From Bradyrhizobium sp. AZCC 1610 (GTDB lineage: Bacteria; Pseudomonadota; Alphaproteobacteria; Rhizobiales; Xanthobacteraceae), in contig NZ_JAZHRR010000001.1 of NCBI RefSeq assembly GCF_036924515.1, forward strand, positions 124,001 to 188,000: a DNA stretch of 64,000 nt, in the 5' to 3' direction. Position numbers and translations under genes: made by a program. Below are positions 1-8,363 of the stretch, in pieces. Below the pieces are notes generated by a model that worked only from the letters and a program-made list of their open reading frames with translations, searched no databases and was not told the origin of the DNA. Numbering within the stretch: position 1 is the first letter of the stretch; each line of letters begins with the position of its first letter.

Positions 1-38
1 GGCGACCAAAGTTCGCATGTCTTCCTGCTAACAGTCCG

Positions 39-488
39 CTACATGGTGGAGATCTGCGATTTGCAGGGGCCGCTTGCGAGGTCATCAAGGATCACGCAGT
101 CGGGTCCTGGCCCGCCAGCGCAGGAAGAATTGCAGTTCACAACGAATGCAGCAATGCTGCGCTCAAGCGCCTTCAACTCAGCCAGCTTCGCGCGCACGGT
201 CGCGAGATGCGCTTCCGCCATATTGCGCGCATGCATGCAAGAACTTTGCGGGTCCTGCACTAGCCCGACGAGCGAACGAACTTGTTCGATCGGGAACCCA
301 AAATCTCGGCAGCGGCGAATGAATGTCAGCCGTTTCACGTCAGCATCGTCATATACGCGCTGACCGCCGGCCTGCCGGTCCGCTGGGCGAAGCAAGCCAA
401 TCTCTTCGTAGTAACGAATAGTCGGCACGTTAGTCCCCGTCCGCTTTGCAAGGACTCCAATCTTCACTTTCGACATGCTTGGGCTCAC
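39..488 (-). CDS. MerR-family metal-responsive regulator
   Basis: Transcription activator/repressor of the MerR family, 149 aa. The N-terminal winged-helix region (residues about 8-75) holds the typical IRYYEEIGLL stretch, followed by a dimer helix (about 85-118). Cysteines at 84, 119, 123, 131 and 142 are visible; the C84-to-C119 spacing of 35 residues equals the C82-to-C117 spacing of the mercury sensor MerR, so thiol coordination of a soft metal is likely. It does not show the C-x2-C-x-C-x5-C iron-sulfur motif of SoxR. The GTG start has an AGAGGA ribosome site 8 bases upstream; an internal ATG at codon 5 is an alternative. It is divergent from the MerT-like gene and shares its promoter region. 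Metal identity (Hg, Pb, Cd or other) is not decided by sequence. Confidence 0.88.
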   Translation of the reverse strand: MSPSMSKVKIGVLAKRTGTNVPTIRYYEEIGLLRPADRQAGGQRVYDDADVKRLTFIRRCRDFGFPIEQVRSLVGLVQDPQSSCMHARNMAEAHLATVRAKLAELKALERSIAAFVVNCNSSCAGGPGPDCVILDDLASGPCKSQISTM

Positions 489-502
489 AGCGATTTTTCC
501 TC

Positions 503-533
503 TTGAACCTCAAGTTACTTGAGGAAGTAACCT
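503..533 (+). promoter_or_regulatory. MerR-type promoter with operator dyad
   Basis: A -35-like TTGAAC (503-508) and a -10-like TAACCT (528-533) are separated by 19 bases, the over-long spacer typical of MerR-activated promoters. A perfect 7-bp dyad CCTCAAG-TTA-CTTGAGG (508-524) fills the spacer. It points toward the MerT-like gene at 578 and overlaps the leader of the divergent regulator, so autoregulation is expected by analogy with the family. Confidence 0.82.
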
Positions 534-577
534 ATGGGCAAGGACCTCGTCAGGGAACCGAGAGGAGACAGCAAGAA

Positions 578-1297
578 ATGACTTCAGTTGAAGACCCGCC
601 GATCGCCTGCACCTTAACCGCTGGTGAATATAAGGATCGATTGGCATCGATCCGTGCCTTGACCTGTGATGCGCTGCGTCGCCACGAGCGCCGGGGCTTG
701 GTTCTAGACCTTTACTACGCCCCGGAAGCCGCCGAGCGCGTCAGGGAGATGGTTCGCAAAGAGCAAGTGTGTTGCGCATTCCTAACCTTCGATGTCCGGC
801 CAGCAGCGGAAGAAATCCGCCTTTCGATCACAGCGCCGGAATCGTCGCGCGAAGCTGCCGACACGCTGTTTGAGCAGTTCCTTACGGGAGCGCCAGCCCC
901 GTCGGCACCCGGGTGCGCAGCACCATCGAATACGACGTCCCTAATTGCCGAGAAGCGGCCCGGCGAGAAAGTCGCCGGATTGGCCGCCGTCACCCTCGCG
1001 ATTGGAGCAGTGGCGTGCGGCGCGTGTTGCGTGCTCCCATTTGCCTTGCCTGCTGTGGCAGTCGCAGGAACAGGGAGCATACTCGCATTCGTGGCCAGCG
1101 CGCACGCTTGGGTGACGGGCTTGACGGTACTCGCTGTTGTCGGCGCGTGGAGTTGGATCGTTTGGCAGTCGGTGCGAACTCGATGCTTACCAGCCGTGTC
1201 GACTCTTTACATGATGGCCGTAGCGACTGTCTTGTTGAGTGTCGCGGTGCTCTGGCCACTTATCGAGCATCAACTTGCCCGCGCGCTGAGGGCATAA
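578..1297 (+). CDS. Cys-rich membrane protein, MerT-like, with soluble N-terminal domain
   Basis: A 239-aa protein made of two parts. Residues 1-105 are soluble and carry a vicinal Cys pair at 65-66 in the context KEQVCCAFLTFDV. Residues 130-228 form about four membrane segments; the first contains C147 and the CC pair at 150-151 followed by VLPF, a pattern resembling the metal-carrying first helix of MerT-type mercuric transporters. I infer metal transport across the inner membrane with the soluble cysteines handing over the ion, but the family is not certain. The start was chosen because an AGAGGAGA ribosome site lies 10 bases upstream and the ATG follows the MerR-type promoter; upstream in-frame starts precede that promoter. 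YnfA follows 57 bases downstream on the same strand. Confidence 0.7.
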   Translation: MTSVEDPPIACTLTAGEYKDRLASIRALTCDALRRHERRGLVLDLYYAPEAAERVREMVRKEQVCCAFLTFDVRPAAEEIRLSITAPESSREAADTLFEQFLTGAPAPSAPGCAAPSNTTSLIAEKRPGEKVAGLAAVTLAIGAVACGACCVLPFALPAVAVAGTGSILAFVASAHAWVTGLTVLAVVGAWSWIVWQSVRTRCLPAVSTLYMMAVATVLLSVAVLWPLIEHQLARALRA

Positions 1298-1354
1298 CGA
1301 AGGCTCGGTTCCGGAGCATTGAACTTGGCAGCGGAAGGTGTGAGGCGGTCAGGG

Positions 1355-1678
1355 ATGCAGACGACTGTTGCCTATATTGGGGCCGCCATTGCTGAAATCG
1401 CGGGTTGCTTTGCCTTTTGGGGCTGGTTGCGGCTCGGCAAGCCGGCTTGGTGGCTGATCCCAGGTGTGCTTTCCCTGATCGTGTTCGCGTACCTGCTGAC
1501 GCTGGTCGCAACAGAGGCCGCAGGCAGGGCGTACGCCGCGTATGGCGGCATTTACATCGTTTCATCGCTGCTTTGGCTGTGGAGCGTTGAGGGCGTCCGG
1601 CCGGATCGTTGGGATATGACGGGCGCTGCAATCTGTCTGTTTGGTGCGGCCATCATCTTGGGGGGACCGCGCGGTTGA
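1355..1678 (+). CDS. YnfA/UPF0060 small membrane protein
   Basis: A 107-aa hydrophobic protein of the YnfA family (small-multidrug-resistance-like fold, four membrane segments). Family hallmarks are the N-terminal AEIAGCF, the AAYGGIYI stretch near residue 60 and the C-terminal DMTGAAICL segment. The ATG at 1355 gives the usual length (E. coli YnfA is 108 aa); a TTG 12 codons earlier is possible. It lies behind the MerT-like gene and probably belongs to the same transcript, so export linked to metal or toxicant stress is a reasonable guess, but no substrate can be assigned. Confidence 0.85.
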   Translation: MQTTVAYIGAAIAEIAGCFAFWGWLRLGKPAWWLIPGVLSLIVFAYLLTLVATEAAGRAYAAYGGIYIVSSLLWLWSVEGVRPDRWDMTGAAICLFGAAIILGGPRG

Positions 1679-1681
1679 AGA

Positions 1682-1933
1682 ATGGAAGGGCCCGCACCGT
1701 GGCTCCTGGCAAAGCGCATGTCGCATCTGGCATTAACTGGGAACTTGGGCTCGCGCTCCCGCCAACGGTCCTTCGGCGATAGCCGCGCGCAGGGTGGAAC
1801 CGGGCTCGGTTTATCCTTGGTGAAACATATTCTTAACCGCCATCGCGGCCGGCTTTTGATCGAAAGCGTGCCCAAAAACGGCGCAGTGTTTACTGCCTGT
1901 TTTCCCCAGGCGAAGGCCCCGTCCACGCATTGA
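1682..1933 (+). pseudogene. C-terminal remnant of the PhoR sensor kinase
   Basis: Only the last part of a histidine-kinase ATPase domain remains: the G2-box GGTGLGLSLVKHI followed by HRGRLLIES and a FTACFP end, as in PhoR/PhoQ-type kinases. The DHp domain with its phospho-accepting His, the N box and the sensor and membrane regions are absent. Recognisable kinase sequence begins near base 1777; the preceding 90 bases do not look like kinase. The reading frame is closed by the stop codon of the upstream ynfA gene 3 bases before the ATG. Position directly ahead of pstS matches the phoR-pst order of related rhizobia, so I infer that the metal module or an associated deletion destroyed phoR here. 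Confidence 0.78.
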
Positions 1934-1959
1934 AGTCAAGCGATTTCAATCGCTTAGAT

Positions 1960-1977
1960 ATGTCATCCAACTGTCAT
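1960..1977 (+). promoter_or_regulatory. Pho box upstream of pstS
   Basis: Two 7-base repeats, ATGTCAT (1960-1966) and CTGTCAT (1971-1977), lie 11 bases apart centre to centre, with CCAA between them. This is the PhoB-binding arrangement CTGTCAT-N4-CTGTCAT. It lies about 100 bases ahead of pstS, consistent with PhoB-dependent activation of the pst-phoU-phoB operon under phosphate starvation. Confidence 0.88.
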
Positions 1978-2074
1978 CTAACCTTCGTAAAAGCTCTATC
2001 GACCGCACCTAAACGGGCGGACGTGAGCGCGATCGGGCGTAACAGACGCTTCGCTCACACAGATGGAGACGACC

Positions 2075-3085
2075 ATGAATTTCATGAAAGCTATCGTCGC
2101 TGCAGGCCTCGTCGCCGCATCGACGTCGGCATTCGCTGCCGACATTACCGGCGCAGGCGCGACCTTCCCGTTCCCGCTCTATTCGAAGTGGGCTGACGCC
2201 TACAAGAAGGAGACCGGCAACGGCCTGAACTACCAGTCGATCGGCTCGGGCGCCGGCATCAAGCAGATCGTGGCCAAGACCGTGACCTTCGGCGCCAGCG
2301 ACATGCCGCTCAAGCCGGAGCAGCTCGAGAAGGACGGCATGATTCAATGGCCGCAGGCGATGGGCGCGCTGGTGCCGGTCGTGAACCTCGAAGGCATCAA
2401 GCCGGGTGAGCTGGTGTTCTCCGGCGAGCTGCTCGGCGACATCTATCTCGGCAAGATCAAGAAGTGGGACGATCCCGCGATCGCCAAGCTCAATCCCAAG
2501 GTCAAGCTGCCCTCCGACGCGATTACGGTGGTGCGCCGTTCGGACGGCTCCGGCACCACGTTCATCTGGACCGACTATCTCTCGAAGTCCAATGCCGAGT
2601 GGAAGACGAAGGCCGGTGCCGGCACCGCGGTTGAGTGGCCGACGGGCGTTGGCGCCAAGGGTAACGAAGGCGTCGCCGGCAATGTCAGCCAGACCAAGAA
2701 CTCGATCGGCTATGTCGAATACGCCTATGCCAAGCAGAACAAGCTGACCTACGGCGCAATGGTCAACAAGGCCGGCAAAACCGTCCAGCCGACGATTGGC
2801 GCATTCCAGGCCGCGGCCGCCAATGCCGATTGGGCCAGTGCCAAGAACTACTTCGTCATCCTGACCGACCAGCCGGGCGAAGCCTCGTGGCCGATCACGG
2901 GCGCGACCTTCATCCTGATGCACAAGGACGCGACCGACAAGGCGGCGTCCCAGGAAGCCATCAAGTTCTTCAAATGGGCGTTTGAGAAGGGCGACAAGAT
3001 GGCCGAAGAGCTCGACTACATCCCGATGCCGGACTCGGTGGTCAAGCAGATCGAAAAGACCTGGAGCTCCGAGATCAAGAGCTGA
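2075..3085 (+). CDS. pstS: Phosphate ABC transporter substrate-binding protein PstS
   Basis: Periplasmic phosphate-binding protein of the high-affinity Pst transporter, 336 aa. A Sec signal peptide ends at AFA (residue 21). The mature part begins ADITGAGATFPFPLYSKWA and contains the RRSDGSGTT phosphate-contacting loop around residue 155, both typical of PstS. The ATG at 2075 is preferred because GGAG lies 6 bases upstream; the in-frame ATG at 2063 would put that ribosome site inside the gene. It is the first gene of pstSCAB-phoU-phoB and follows a Pho box. Confidence 0.97.
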   Translation: MNFMKAIVAAGLVAASTSAFAADITGAGATFPFPLYSKWADAYKKETGNGLNYQSIGSGAGIKQIVAKTVTFGASDMPLKPEQLEKDGMIQWPQAMGALVPVVNLEGIKPGELVFSGELLGDIYLGKIKKWDDPAIAKLNPKVKLPSDAITVVRRSDGSGTTFIWTDYLSKSNAEWKTKAGAGTAVEWPTGVGAKGNEGVAGNVSQTKNSIGYVEYAYAKQNKLTYGAMVNKAGKTVQPTIGAFQAAAANADWASAKNYFVILTDQPGEASWPITGATFILMHKDATDKAASQEAIKFFKWAFEKGDKMAEELDYIPMPDSVVKQIEKTWSSEIKS

Positions 3086-3093
3086 GGTCTCAT

Positions 3094-3221
3094 GTCCCGG
3101 ACGCGGTGCAGCGCTTCTTCAGCGGTGCACCGCAGAGCCGGGACCCGGGTGTCGCCAAGCAAGAATGGACCCCGGAATAGCAGCGCACCGCAAGCGCGCT
3201 GCGCCGCATCCGGGGCACGAG
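3094..3221. repeat. Intergenic palindromic repeat, family A copy 1
   Basis: An element of about 130 bp made of two successive dyads (GTCCCGGACGCGGTGCAGCG against a CGCAGAGCCGGGAC arm, then GACCCCGG against CCGGGGCACGAG). The same element occurs at 10950-11117 and 19150-19280. This copy lies between pstS and pstC inside one operon, where it could act as an mRNA stabiliser or partial terminator. Confidence 0.85.
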
Positions 3222-3261
3222 ACGGATCGAGCCGGATCAAGTAGAAGTACAGGGGATTGGC

Positions 3262-4260
3262 GTGGCAGAAATGGCGGTTGAAAGCGACGTAATGGACGCT
3301 GCCGGACCTTACGATCGCGCAAAGGCTCTCAGCGCATTCAAGCTCGGCGACGTCACTTTCTACTGGATCACGCGCGCCTGCGCGATCTCGGTTCTCCTCA
3401 TCCTCGGCGGCATCATCATTTCGCTGATCATCGGCGCTTGGCCGGCGATCCGGGAATACGGCGCGGCCTTCCTGTGGACGCAGCGCTGGGCGCCGTCGGC
3501 CGATCCGCCGGTGCTGGGTGCGCTCGGCCCGGTCTACGGCACGCTGATCACCTCCGTGATCGCGATGATGATCGCCATTCCGGTCGGCCTCGGCATCGCG
3601 GTGTTCCTCACCGAGATCTGCCCGATCTGGCTGCGCCGTCCGATCGGGCTTGCCATCGAACTGCTGGCCGGCATTCCCTCCATCATCTACGGCATGTGGG
3701 GCTTCTTCGTGCTGGGGCCGTTTCTGGCCAACACCTTCCAGCCGTTCATGATCAGCGTGTTCGACGGCGTTCCCGTGCTGGGGACGATCTTCGCCGGTCC
3801 GCCCTCCTATCTCAGCCTGTTCAACGCGTCATTGATTCTGGCGATCATGGTCTTGCCGTTCATCACCGCGATCTCGGTCGACGTCTTCAAGACGGTGCCG
3901 CCGGTGCTGAAGGAAGCCGCCTACGGCGTCGGCTGCACCAACTGGGAAGTCGTCCGCAACGTCGTCATCCCCTACACAAGGGTCGGGGTGATCGGCGGCA
4001 TCATGCTGGCGCTTGGCCGCGCGCTCGGCGAGACCATGGCGGTGACCTTCATCATCGGCAATTCGTTCAAGATCCAGTCCTCGATTTTTGCACCGGGCAC
4101 CACGATCTCGGCGGCGATCGCGTCCGAATTCGCCGAGAGCGACGGGCTGCATCAATCCGGCCTGATCCTGCTTGGCCTCTTGCTGTTCGTGCTGACGTTC
4201 TTCGTGCTCGCGGCCGCGCGGCTGATGTTGATGCGGCTGGAAAAGAAGGCGGGGAACTAG
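3262..4260 (+). CDS. pstC: Phosphate ABC transporter permease PstC
   Basis: Inner-membrane permease of the Pst system, 332 aa, with about seven membrane segments. The EAA-type loop that contacts the ATPase is visible near residue 215-250 ([15 protein letters not shown] ... [10 protein letters not shown]). GTG start at 3262 with AGGGG about 10 bases upstream. It heterodimerises with PstA, whose gene begins 4 bases after its stop. A palindromic repeat separates it from pstS. Confidence 0.96.
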   Translation: MAEMAVESDVMDAAGPYDRAKALSAFKLGDVTFYWITRACAISVLLILGGIIISLIIGAWPAIREYGAAFLWTQRWAPSADPPVLGALGPVYGTLITSVIAMMIAIPVGLGIAVFLTEICPIWLRRPIGLAIELLAGIPSIIYGMWGFFVLGPFLANTFQPFMISVFDGVPVLGTIFAGPPSYLSLFNASLILAIMVLPFITAISVDVFKTVPPVLKEAAYGVGCTNWEVVRNVVIPYTRVGVIGGIMLALGRALGETMAVTFIIGNSFKIQSSIFAPGTTISAAIASEFAESDGLHQSGLILLGLLLFVLTFFVLAAARLMLMRLEKKAGN

Positions 4261-4264
4261 GATC

Positions 4265-5110
4265 ATGAACCCGATTTACGTATCCCGCCGCCGCAACAAC
4301 GTCATCATCAAGTTCCTGTGCCTGGGAGCTGCGCTGTTCGGCGTGACCTGGCTCGCCTTGATCCTGTTCACGCTGTTCTACAACGGCCTCGCCGGCATCA
4401 ATTTCGCAGTCTTTACCCAGGATACGCCGCCGCCGGGATCGACCGACGGCGGGCTGCGCAACGCCATCATCGGCTCGATCATGATGACCGTGATCGGGGT
4501 CGGCATCGGCGCGCCGCTCGGCCTGTTTGCCGGAACGTACCTGGCCGAATACGGCAAGCACGACAAGCTCACCTCGGTGATCCGCTTCATCAACGACATT
4601 CTGCTGAGCGCGCCCTCGATCATCATCGGCCTGTTCATCTACGGCGCCGTCGTGGTGCCGATGGGCGGCTTCTCGGCCCTCGCCGGCTGTCTGGCGCTGG
4701 CCGTGATCGTGATCCCGGTGGTGGTTCGCACCACTGAGGACATGCTGGGGCTGGTGCCCAACCCGCTGCGTGAGGCGGCGTCCGCGCTCGGCCTGCCGCG
4801 CTCGCTGGTGATCCGGCGGATCGCCTATCGCGCCGCCCGCGCCGGCCTGATCACCGGCGTGCTCTTGGCCACCGCCCGCGTCGCCGGTGAAACCGCGCCG
4901 CTGCTGTTCACCGCGCTCTCCAACCAGTTCTTCAGCCTCGACATGACCAAGACGATGGCGAACCTGCCCGTCACCATCAACAACTTCGTCCAGAGCCCCT
5001 ATGTCTACTGGAAGCAGCTCGCCTGGAGCGGGGCGCTCTTGATCACGCTCACCGTACTTGCCCTGAATATTGGCGCGCGCATTCTTGGCGCCGAGAGGAC
5101 ATCCAAATGA
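4265..5110 (+). CDS. pstA: Phosphate ABC transporter permease PstA
   Basis: Second permease of the Pst transporter, 281 aa, about six membrane segments. The EAA loop reads [18 protein letters not shown] followed by [14 protein letters not shown], a PstA signature. Its stop overlaps the pstB start by 4 bases (ATGA), implying translational coupling. The length is normal for the family. Confidence 0.96.
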   Translation: MNPIYVSRRRNNVIIKFLCLGAALFGVTWLALILFTLFYNGLAGINFAVFTQDTPPPGSTDGGLRNAIIGSIMMTVIGVGIGAPLGLFAGTYLAEYGKHDKLTSVIRFINDILLSAPSIIIGLFIYGAVVVPMGGFSALAGCLALAVIVIPVVVRTTEDMLGLVPNPLREAASALGLPRSLVIRRIAYRAARAGLITGVLLATARVAGETAPLLFTALSNQFFSLDMTKTMANLPVTINNFVQSPYVYWKQLAWSGALLITLTVLALNIGARILGAERTSK

Positions 5111-5928
5111 CCGATCTCTCCGTATCCGTGAGTAACGCGAGCGGGCCCGTTCCGCAGGTGGTGCTGCCCGAGGCCGCGCCCAAGGTGACCGCCCGCGGCC
5201 TGAACTTTTACTATGGCGAGAATCATGCGCTGAAGAACATCAACCTGACGCTCGGCACCCACCGCGTCACCGCCTTCATCGGCCCGTCCGGCTGCGGCAA
5301 GTCCACGCTGCTGCGGATCTTCAACCGGATGTACGACCTCTATCCCGGCCAGAAGGCGACCGGCCAGCTGATGCTCGATCAGACCAACATCCTCGACCCC
5401 AAGCTCGACCTCAATCTGCTGCGGGCCCGCGTCGGCATGGTGTTCCAGAAGCCGACGCCGTTTCCGATGACGATCTACGAAAACATCGCCTTCGGCATCC
5501 GCCTCTATGAAAAGATATCGAAGTCGGAGATGGACGGCCGGGTCGAGAAGGCGCTGCGTGGCGGCGCGCTGTGGAACGAGGTCAAGGACAAGCTGAACGC
5601 CTCCGGCCTGTCGCTGTCCGGCGGCCAGCAGCAGCGGCTCTGCATCGCCCGCACGGTCGCGGTGCGGCCCGAAGTGATCCTGTTCGACGAGCCGTGCTCG
5701 GCGCTGGATCCGATCTCGACCGCCAAGATCGAGGAGCTGATCCAGGAGCTGGCGGAAGACTACACCATCGCCATCGTCACCCATAACATGCAGCAGGCGG
5801 CGCGCGTCTCCGACAAGACCGCCTTCATGTATCTCGGCGAGCTGATCGAATTCGACGACACCAACAAGATATTCACCTCGCCGAGCGATCGGCGTACCCA
5901 GGACTACATCACCGGCCGGTTCGGCTAG
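5107..5928 (+). CDS. pstB: Phosphate ABC transporter ATPase PstB
   Basis: Cytoplasmic ATPase that powers PstCA, 273 aa. Walker [10 protein letters not shown] starts at residue 59, the Q-loop FQKPTPFP is at about 113, the ABC signature LSGGQQQR at 170-177 and Walker B VILFDEP at 190-196, followed by the H-loop TH. Also participates in repression of PhoR/PhoB through PhoU in known systems. Confidence 0.97.
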   Translation: MTDLSVSVSNASGPVPQVVLPEAAPKVTARGLNFYYGENHALKNINLTLGTHRVTAFIGPSGCGKSTLLRIFNRMYDLYPGQKATGQLMLDQTNILDPKLDLNLLRARVGMVFQKPTPFPMTIYENIAFGIRLYEKISKSEMDGRVEKALRGGALWNEVKDKLNASGLSLSGGQQQRLCIARTVAVRPEVILFDEPCSALDPISTAKIEELIQELAEDYTIAIVTHNMQQAARVSDKTAFMYLGELIEFDDTNKIFTSPSDRRTQDYITGRFG

Positions 5929-5952
5929 AGCAAGATCCGGAGGAGATAACAC

Positions 5953-6669
5953 ATGGCTTCTGAACACACCGCCAAGGCGTTCGACAGCGATCTTCAGGAA
6001 TTGACCCGGCTCGTCGCCGAGATGGGCGGCCTGTCTGAGCGCATGATCACTGAATCCGTCGATGCGCTGGTCCGCCGCGACATCCCGCTCGGCAAGCGCG
6101 TCGTCGCCAACGATGTCGAGATCGACCGTCTGCAGCATCTGATCGAGGAACGCGCGGTGCTGACCATTGCGCGGCGCCAGCCGATGGCGATCGATCTGCG
6201 CGAAATCGTCGGCGCCATGCGGGTCGCCACCGATCTGGAGCGGATCGGCGACCTCGCCAAGAACATGGGCAAGCGCGTCGCGGCGCTCGAAAACGACTTC
6301 CAGCCCTTAAAGCTGATGCGCGGCCTCGAGCATATGACCGATCTGGTGCTGACGCAGGTCAAGTCGGTGCTGGACGCCTACGCGGCGCACGATCTGCCGG
6401 CGGCGATGGCGGTCTGGAAGGGCGACGAGGAAGTCGACGCCATCTGCACCTCGCTGTTCCGCGAACTCCTGACCTATATGATGGAAGATCCGCGCAACAT
6501 ATCGTTCTGTATCCACCTGATGTTCTGCGCCAAGAACATCGAGCGGATCGGCGACCACGCCACCAATATCGCCGAGACCGTGTTCTACATGATCGAGGGA
6601 CAGCAGATGCTCGACCAGCGCCCGAAGGGCGACATGACAACGTTTGCCACGGCCGTACCCAATACTTGA
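5953..6669 (+). CDS. phoU: Phosphate signalling protein PhoU
   Basis: 238-aa all-helical PhoU with two three-helix repeats; each carries the metal-binding E-x3-D/R pattern (ATDLERIGDLAKNM near 90 and CAKNIERIGDHATNIAE near 195). It links the Pst transporter to the PhoR kinase and limits phosphate uptake. A GGAGGAG ribosome site precedes the ATG. Because only a PhoR scrap is present upstream of pstS, its kinase partner must be encoded elsewhere if the circuit is intact. Confidence 0.96.
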   Translation: MASEHTAKAFDSDLQELTRLVAEMGGLSERMITESVDALVRRDIPLGKRVVANDVEIDRLQHLIEERAVLTIARRQPMAIDLREIVGAMRVATDLERIGDLAKNMGKRVAALENDFQPLKLMRGLEHMTDLVLTQVKSVLDAYAAHDLPAAMAVWKGDEEVDAICTSLFRELLTYMMEDPRNISFCIHLMFCAKNIERIGDHATNIAETVFYMIEGQQMLDQRPKGDMTTFATAVPNT

Positions 6670-6673
6670 CAAA

Positions 6674-6768
6674 GCGTTTCAAGCGAAGTGGGGACCGGTT
6701 CGCATAGCAATCAAGTTTACGCAGATTGCGTAGACTTATCTGCGCAGAAAACGCGTCAAACAGAAGAG
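6674..6768. repeat. Intergenic repeat, family B copy 1, in the phoB leader
   Basis: Segment starting GCGTTTCAAGCGAAGTGG, containing ACCGGTTCGC and ending GAAAACGCGTCAAAC. The same ends and ACCGGTTCGC core occur at 42987-43066. It fills nearly the whole phoU-phoB gap, so the phoB leader derives from a repeat. Confidence 0.65.
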
Positions 6769-6779
6769 GCTGAAGAAAG

Positions 6780-7484
6780 ATGAGCGCGCGCATTATGGTG
6801 GTCGAGGACGAGGAAGCGCTGACCACGCTGTTGCGCTACAACCTCGACGCCGAAGGTTATGATGTCGAAACCGTCGCCCGCGGCGACGATGCCGACACGC
6901 GGCTGAAGGAGCGCGTGCCCGATCTCGTCGTGCTCGACTGGATGCTGCCGGGGCTGTCAGGCATCGAGCTCTGCCGCCGCCTGCGGGCGCGGCCGGAGAC
7001 CAAGCAATTGCCTATCATCATGCTCACGGCGCGCGGTGAGGAGAGCGAGCGGGTGCGCGGGCTTGCGACCGGCGCCGACGATTACATCGTCAAGCCGTTC
7101 TCGGTGCCGGAACTGCTGGCGCGGGTGAAGGGCCTGCTGCGGCGGGCGAGCCCCGAGCGGCTCGCCACCGTGCTGACCTATGGCGACATCGAACTCGATC
7201 GCGAGAAACGCCGCGTCGCGCGTTCGGGCCGCCAGATCGATCTCGGCCCGACCGAATATCGCTTGCTGGAATTTTTCCTGGAGCATCCCGGCCGCGTCTT
7301 CAGCCGCGAGCAATTGCTCGACAGCGTCTGGGGCCGCGACATCTATATCGACGAGCGCACCGTTGACGTCCACATCGGCCGCCTGCGCAAACTGCTCAAT
7401 CCGGGCCGCGAGCAGGACCCGATCCGCACCGTGCGCGGCGCGGGATATGCGCTGGATGATCGGTTCGCGAAGGTGGAGCCGTAA
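6780..7484 (+). CDS. phoB: Phosphate regulon response regulator PhoB
   Basis: OmpR-type response regulator, 234 aa. The receiver domain has acidic residues at 9-11, the phospho-acceptor D53 in VVLDWMLPG and K105 in DDYIVKPFS. The winged-helix domain (about 130-230) carries GPTEYRLLEFFLEHPGRVFS and RTVDVHIGRLRKLL. It binds Pho boxes such as the one at 1960 and activates the pst genes. Distal position in the operon gives autoregulation. Confidence 0.96.
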   Translation: MSARIMVVEDEEALTTLLRYNLDAEGYDVETVARGDDADTRLKERVPDLVVLDWMLPGLSGIELCRRLRARPETKQLPIIMLTARGEESERVRGLATGADDYIVKPFSVPELLARVKGLLRRASPERLATVLTYGDIELDREKRRVARSGRQIDLGPTEYRLLEFFLEHPGRVFSREQLLDSVWGRDIYIDERTVDVHIGRLRKLLNPGREQDPIRTVRGAGYALDDRFAKVEP

Positions 7485-7512
7485 AGGCTCCATCGTCGTC
7501 CGGGCTCTCGAT

Positions 7513-7657
7513 GGTCGTCCCCGCCTAGTGCGCAATTGCGCACGGGGCGCGGGGACCCATAACCACCAATCTCGATTGTTGAAAAACGCTGGGGCTCCAG
7601 CTCAGCCAAACCACAAGCACCTGTGGTTATGGGTCCCTGCGTTCGCAGGGACGACGA
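7513..7657. repeat. Intergenic palindromic repeat, family C copy 1
   Basis: Outer arms GTCGTCCCCGCC (7514) and GGGTCCCTGCGTTCGCAGGG ending GACGACG (7656) are inverted; inner GGGACCCATAACCAC pairs with GTGGTTATGGGTCCC. A second full copy lies at 41604-41727 and a short one at 16503-16540. It separates phoB from gcrA, which converge here. Confidence 0.85.
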
Positions 7658-7669
7658 ACGATTTAGTTC

Positions 7670-7757
7670 GTAGCCCGGGTGCAGCGAAGCGCAGCCCGGG
7701 GAATGTCAGCCAATCGCAAGACCGTCCCGGATTTCGCTGCGCTCCATCCGGGCTACG
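7670..7757. repeat. Intergenic palindromic repeat, family D copy 1
   Basis: About 88 bp bounded by GTAGCCCGGGTGCAGCG and its near-complement CATCCGGGCTAC. Same family as 44671-44759. It directly follows family C copy 1, forming a tandem of unrelated palindromes between convergent genes. Confidence 0.85.
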
Positions 7758-7769
7758 ATAACCGTCCCT

Positions 7770-8282
7770 TTACCGCGTCGGCTTCGGCTGCTGCCGCCGC
7801 CGGTCGGCGGCGGGCTGATAGGCGATGCGCGAGTGGTGCGCGCAATAGGGCAGGCCAGCGAGCGCCTTGCCGCCGCAGAAGAAGAATTCCGGGCTCGAGG
7901 GATCGCCGACCGGCCAGTGACAGGTCGCCTCGTTCAGTTCGAGCAGCGACAGCCGCTGGCTCATCGGCACCACATTGTCGAAGGCGACCGGATCGGGCTC
8001 CAGCTCCATATCGAAGGCGTGGGCGAGCGCGGTGTTGCCGCGCGAAACCGGGCGCGACACCCGCATCATTTGCTGGGCGGCGGGGCGCGCCTTGCGCTGC
8101 CGCGGGGCGGCCGAGGAGGGGCTCTTGGCGCGGCCGGACAGGCCCAGCCGGTGCACTTTGCCGATCACGGCGTTTCGCGTCACATTTCCGAGTTCCGCGG
8201 CAATTTGGCTGGCCGATAATCCGGCTTCCCAGAGCTTCTTCAGCTGCTCGACGCGATCGTCGGACCAGGTCAATACCGTCAT
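7770..8282 (-). CDS. gcrA: GcrA cell-cycle regulator
   Basis: Alphaproteobacterial cell-cycle transcription factor, 170 aa. The N-terminal helix-turn-helix begins TVLTWSDDRVEQLKKLW and contains SASQIAAELG and RNAVIGKVHRLGL, diagnostic for GcrA. The C-terminal part (about 120-165) holds a conserved CHWPVGDP and FFFCGGKALAGLPYCAHH segment that binds sigma-70 domain 2 in the family. The start at 8282 is chosen because the family begins at this Met; the upstream in-frame extension is unlike GcrA. GcrA acts at promoters carrying methylated GANTC, and GANTC sites lie upstream of this gene. Confidence 0.95.
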   Translation of the reverse strand: MTVLTWSDDRVEQLKKLWEAGLSASQIAAELGNVTRNAVIGKVHRLGLSGRAKSPSSAAPRQRKARPAAQQMMRVSRPVSRGNTALAHAFDMELEPDPVAFDNVVPMSQRLSLLELNEATCHWPVGDPSSPEFFFCGGKALAGLPYCAHHSRIAYQPAADRRRQQPKPTR

Positions 8283-8363
8283 CGCATTCTTCCCTTCGCA
8301 TCGCGCCGGCCAAATCAGGGGCAGCACTGGCGACGTCATTCGTCTCAAAAATCCCTGCGGTCA

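Noticed and set aside
39..488. SoxR as identity of the MerR-type regulator
   Set aside because: Operator is SoxR-like, but the C-x2-C-x-C-x5-C cluster motif is absent.
2009..2923. 304-codon minus-strand frame opposite pstS
   Set aside because: Shadow of pstS; Arg/Leu/Gly/Asp-rich without motifs.
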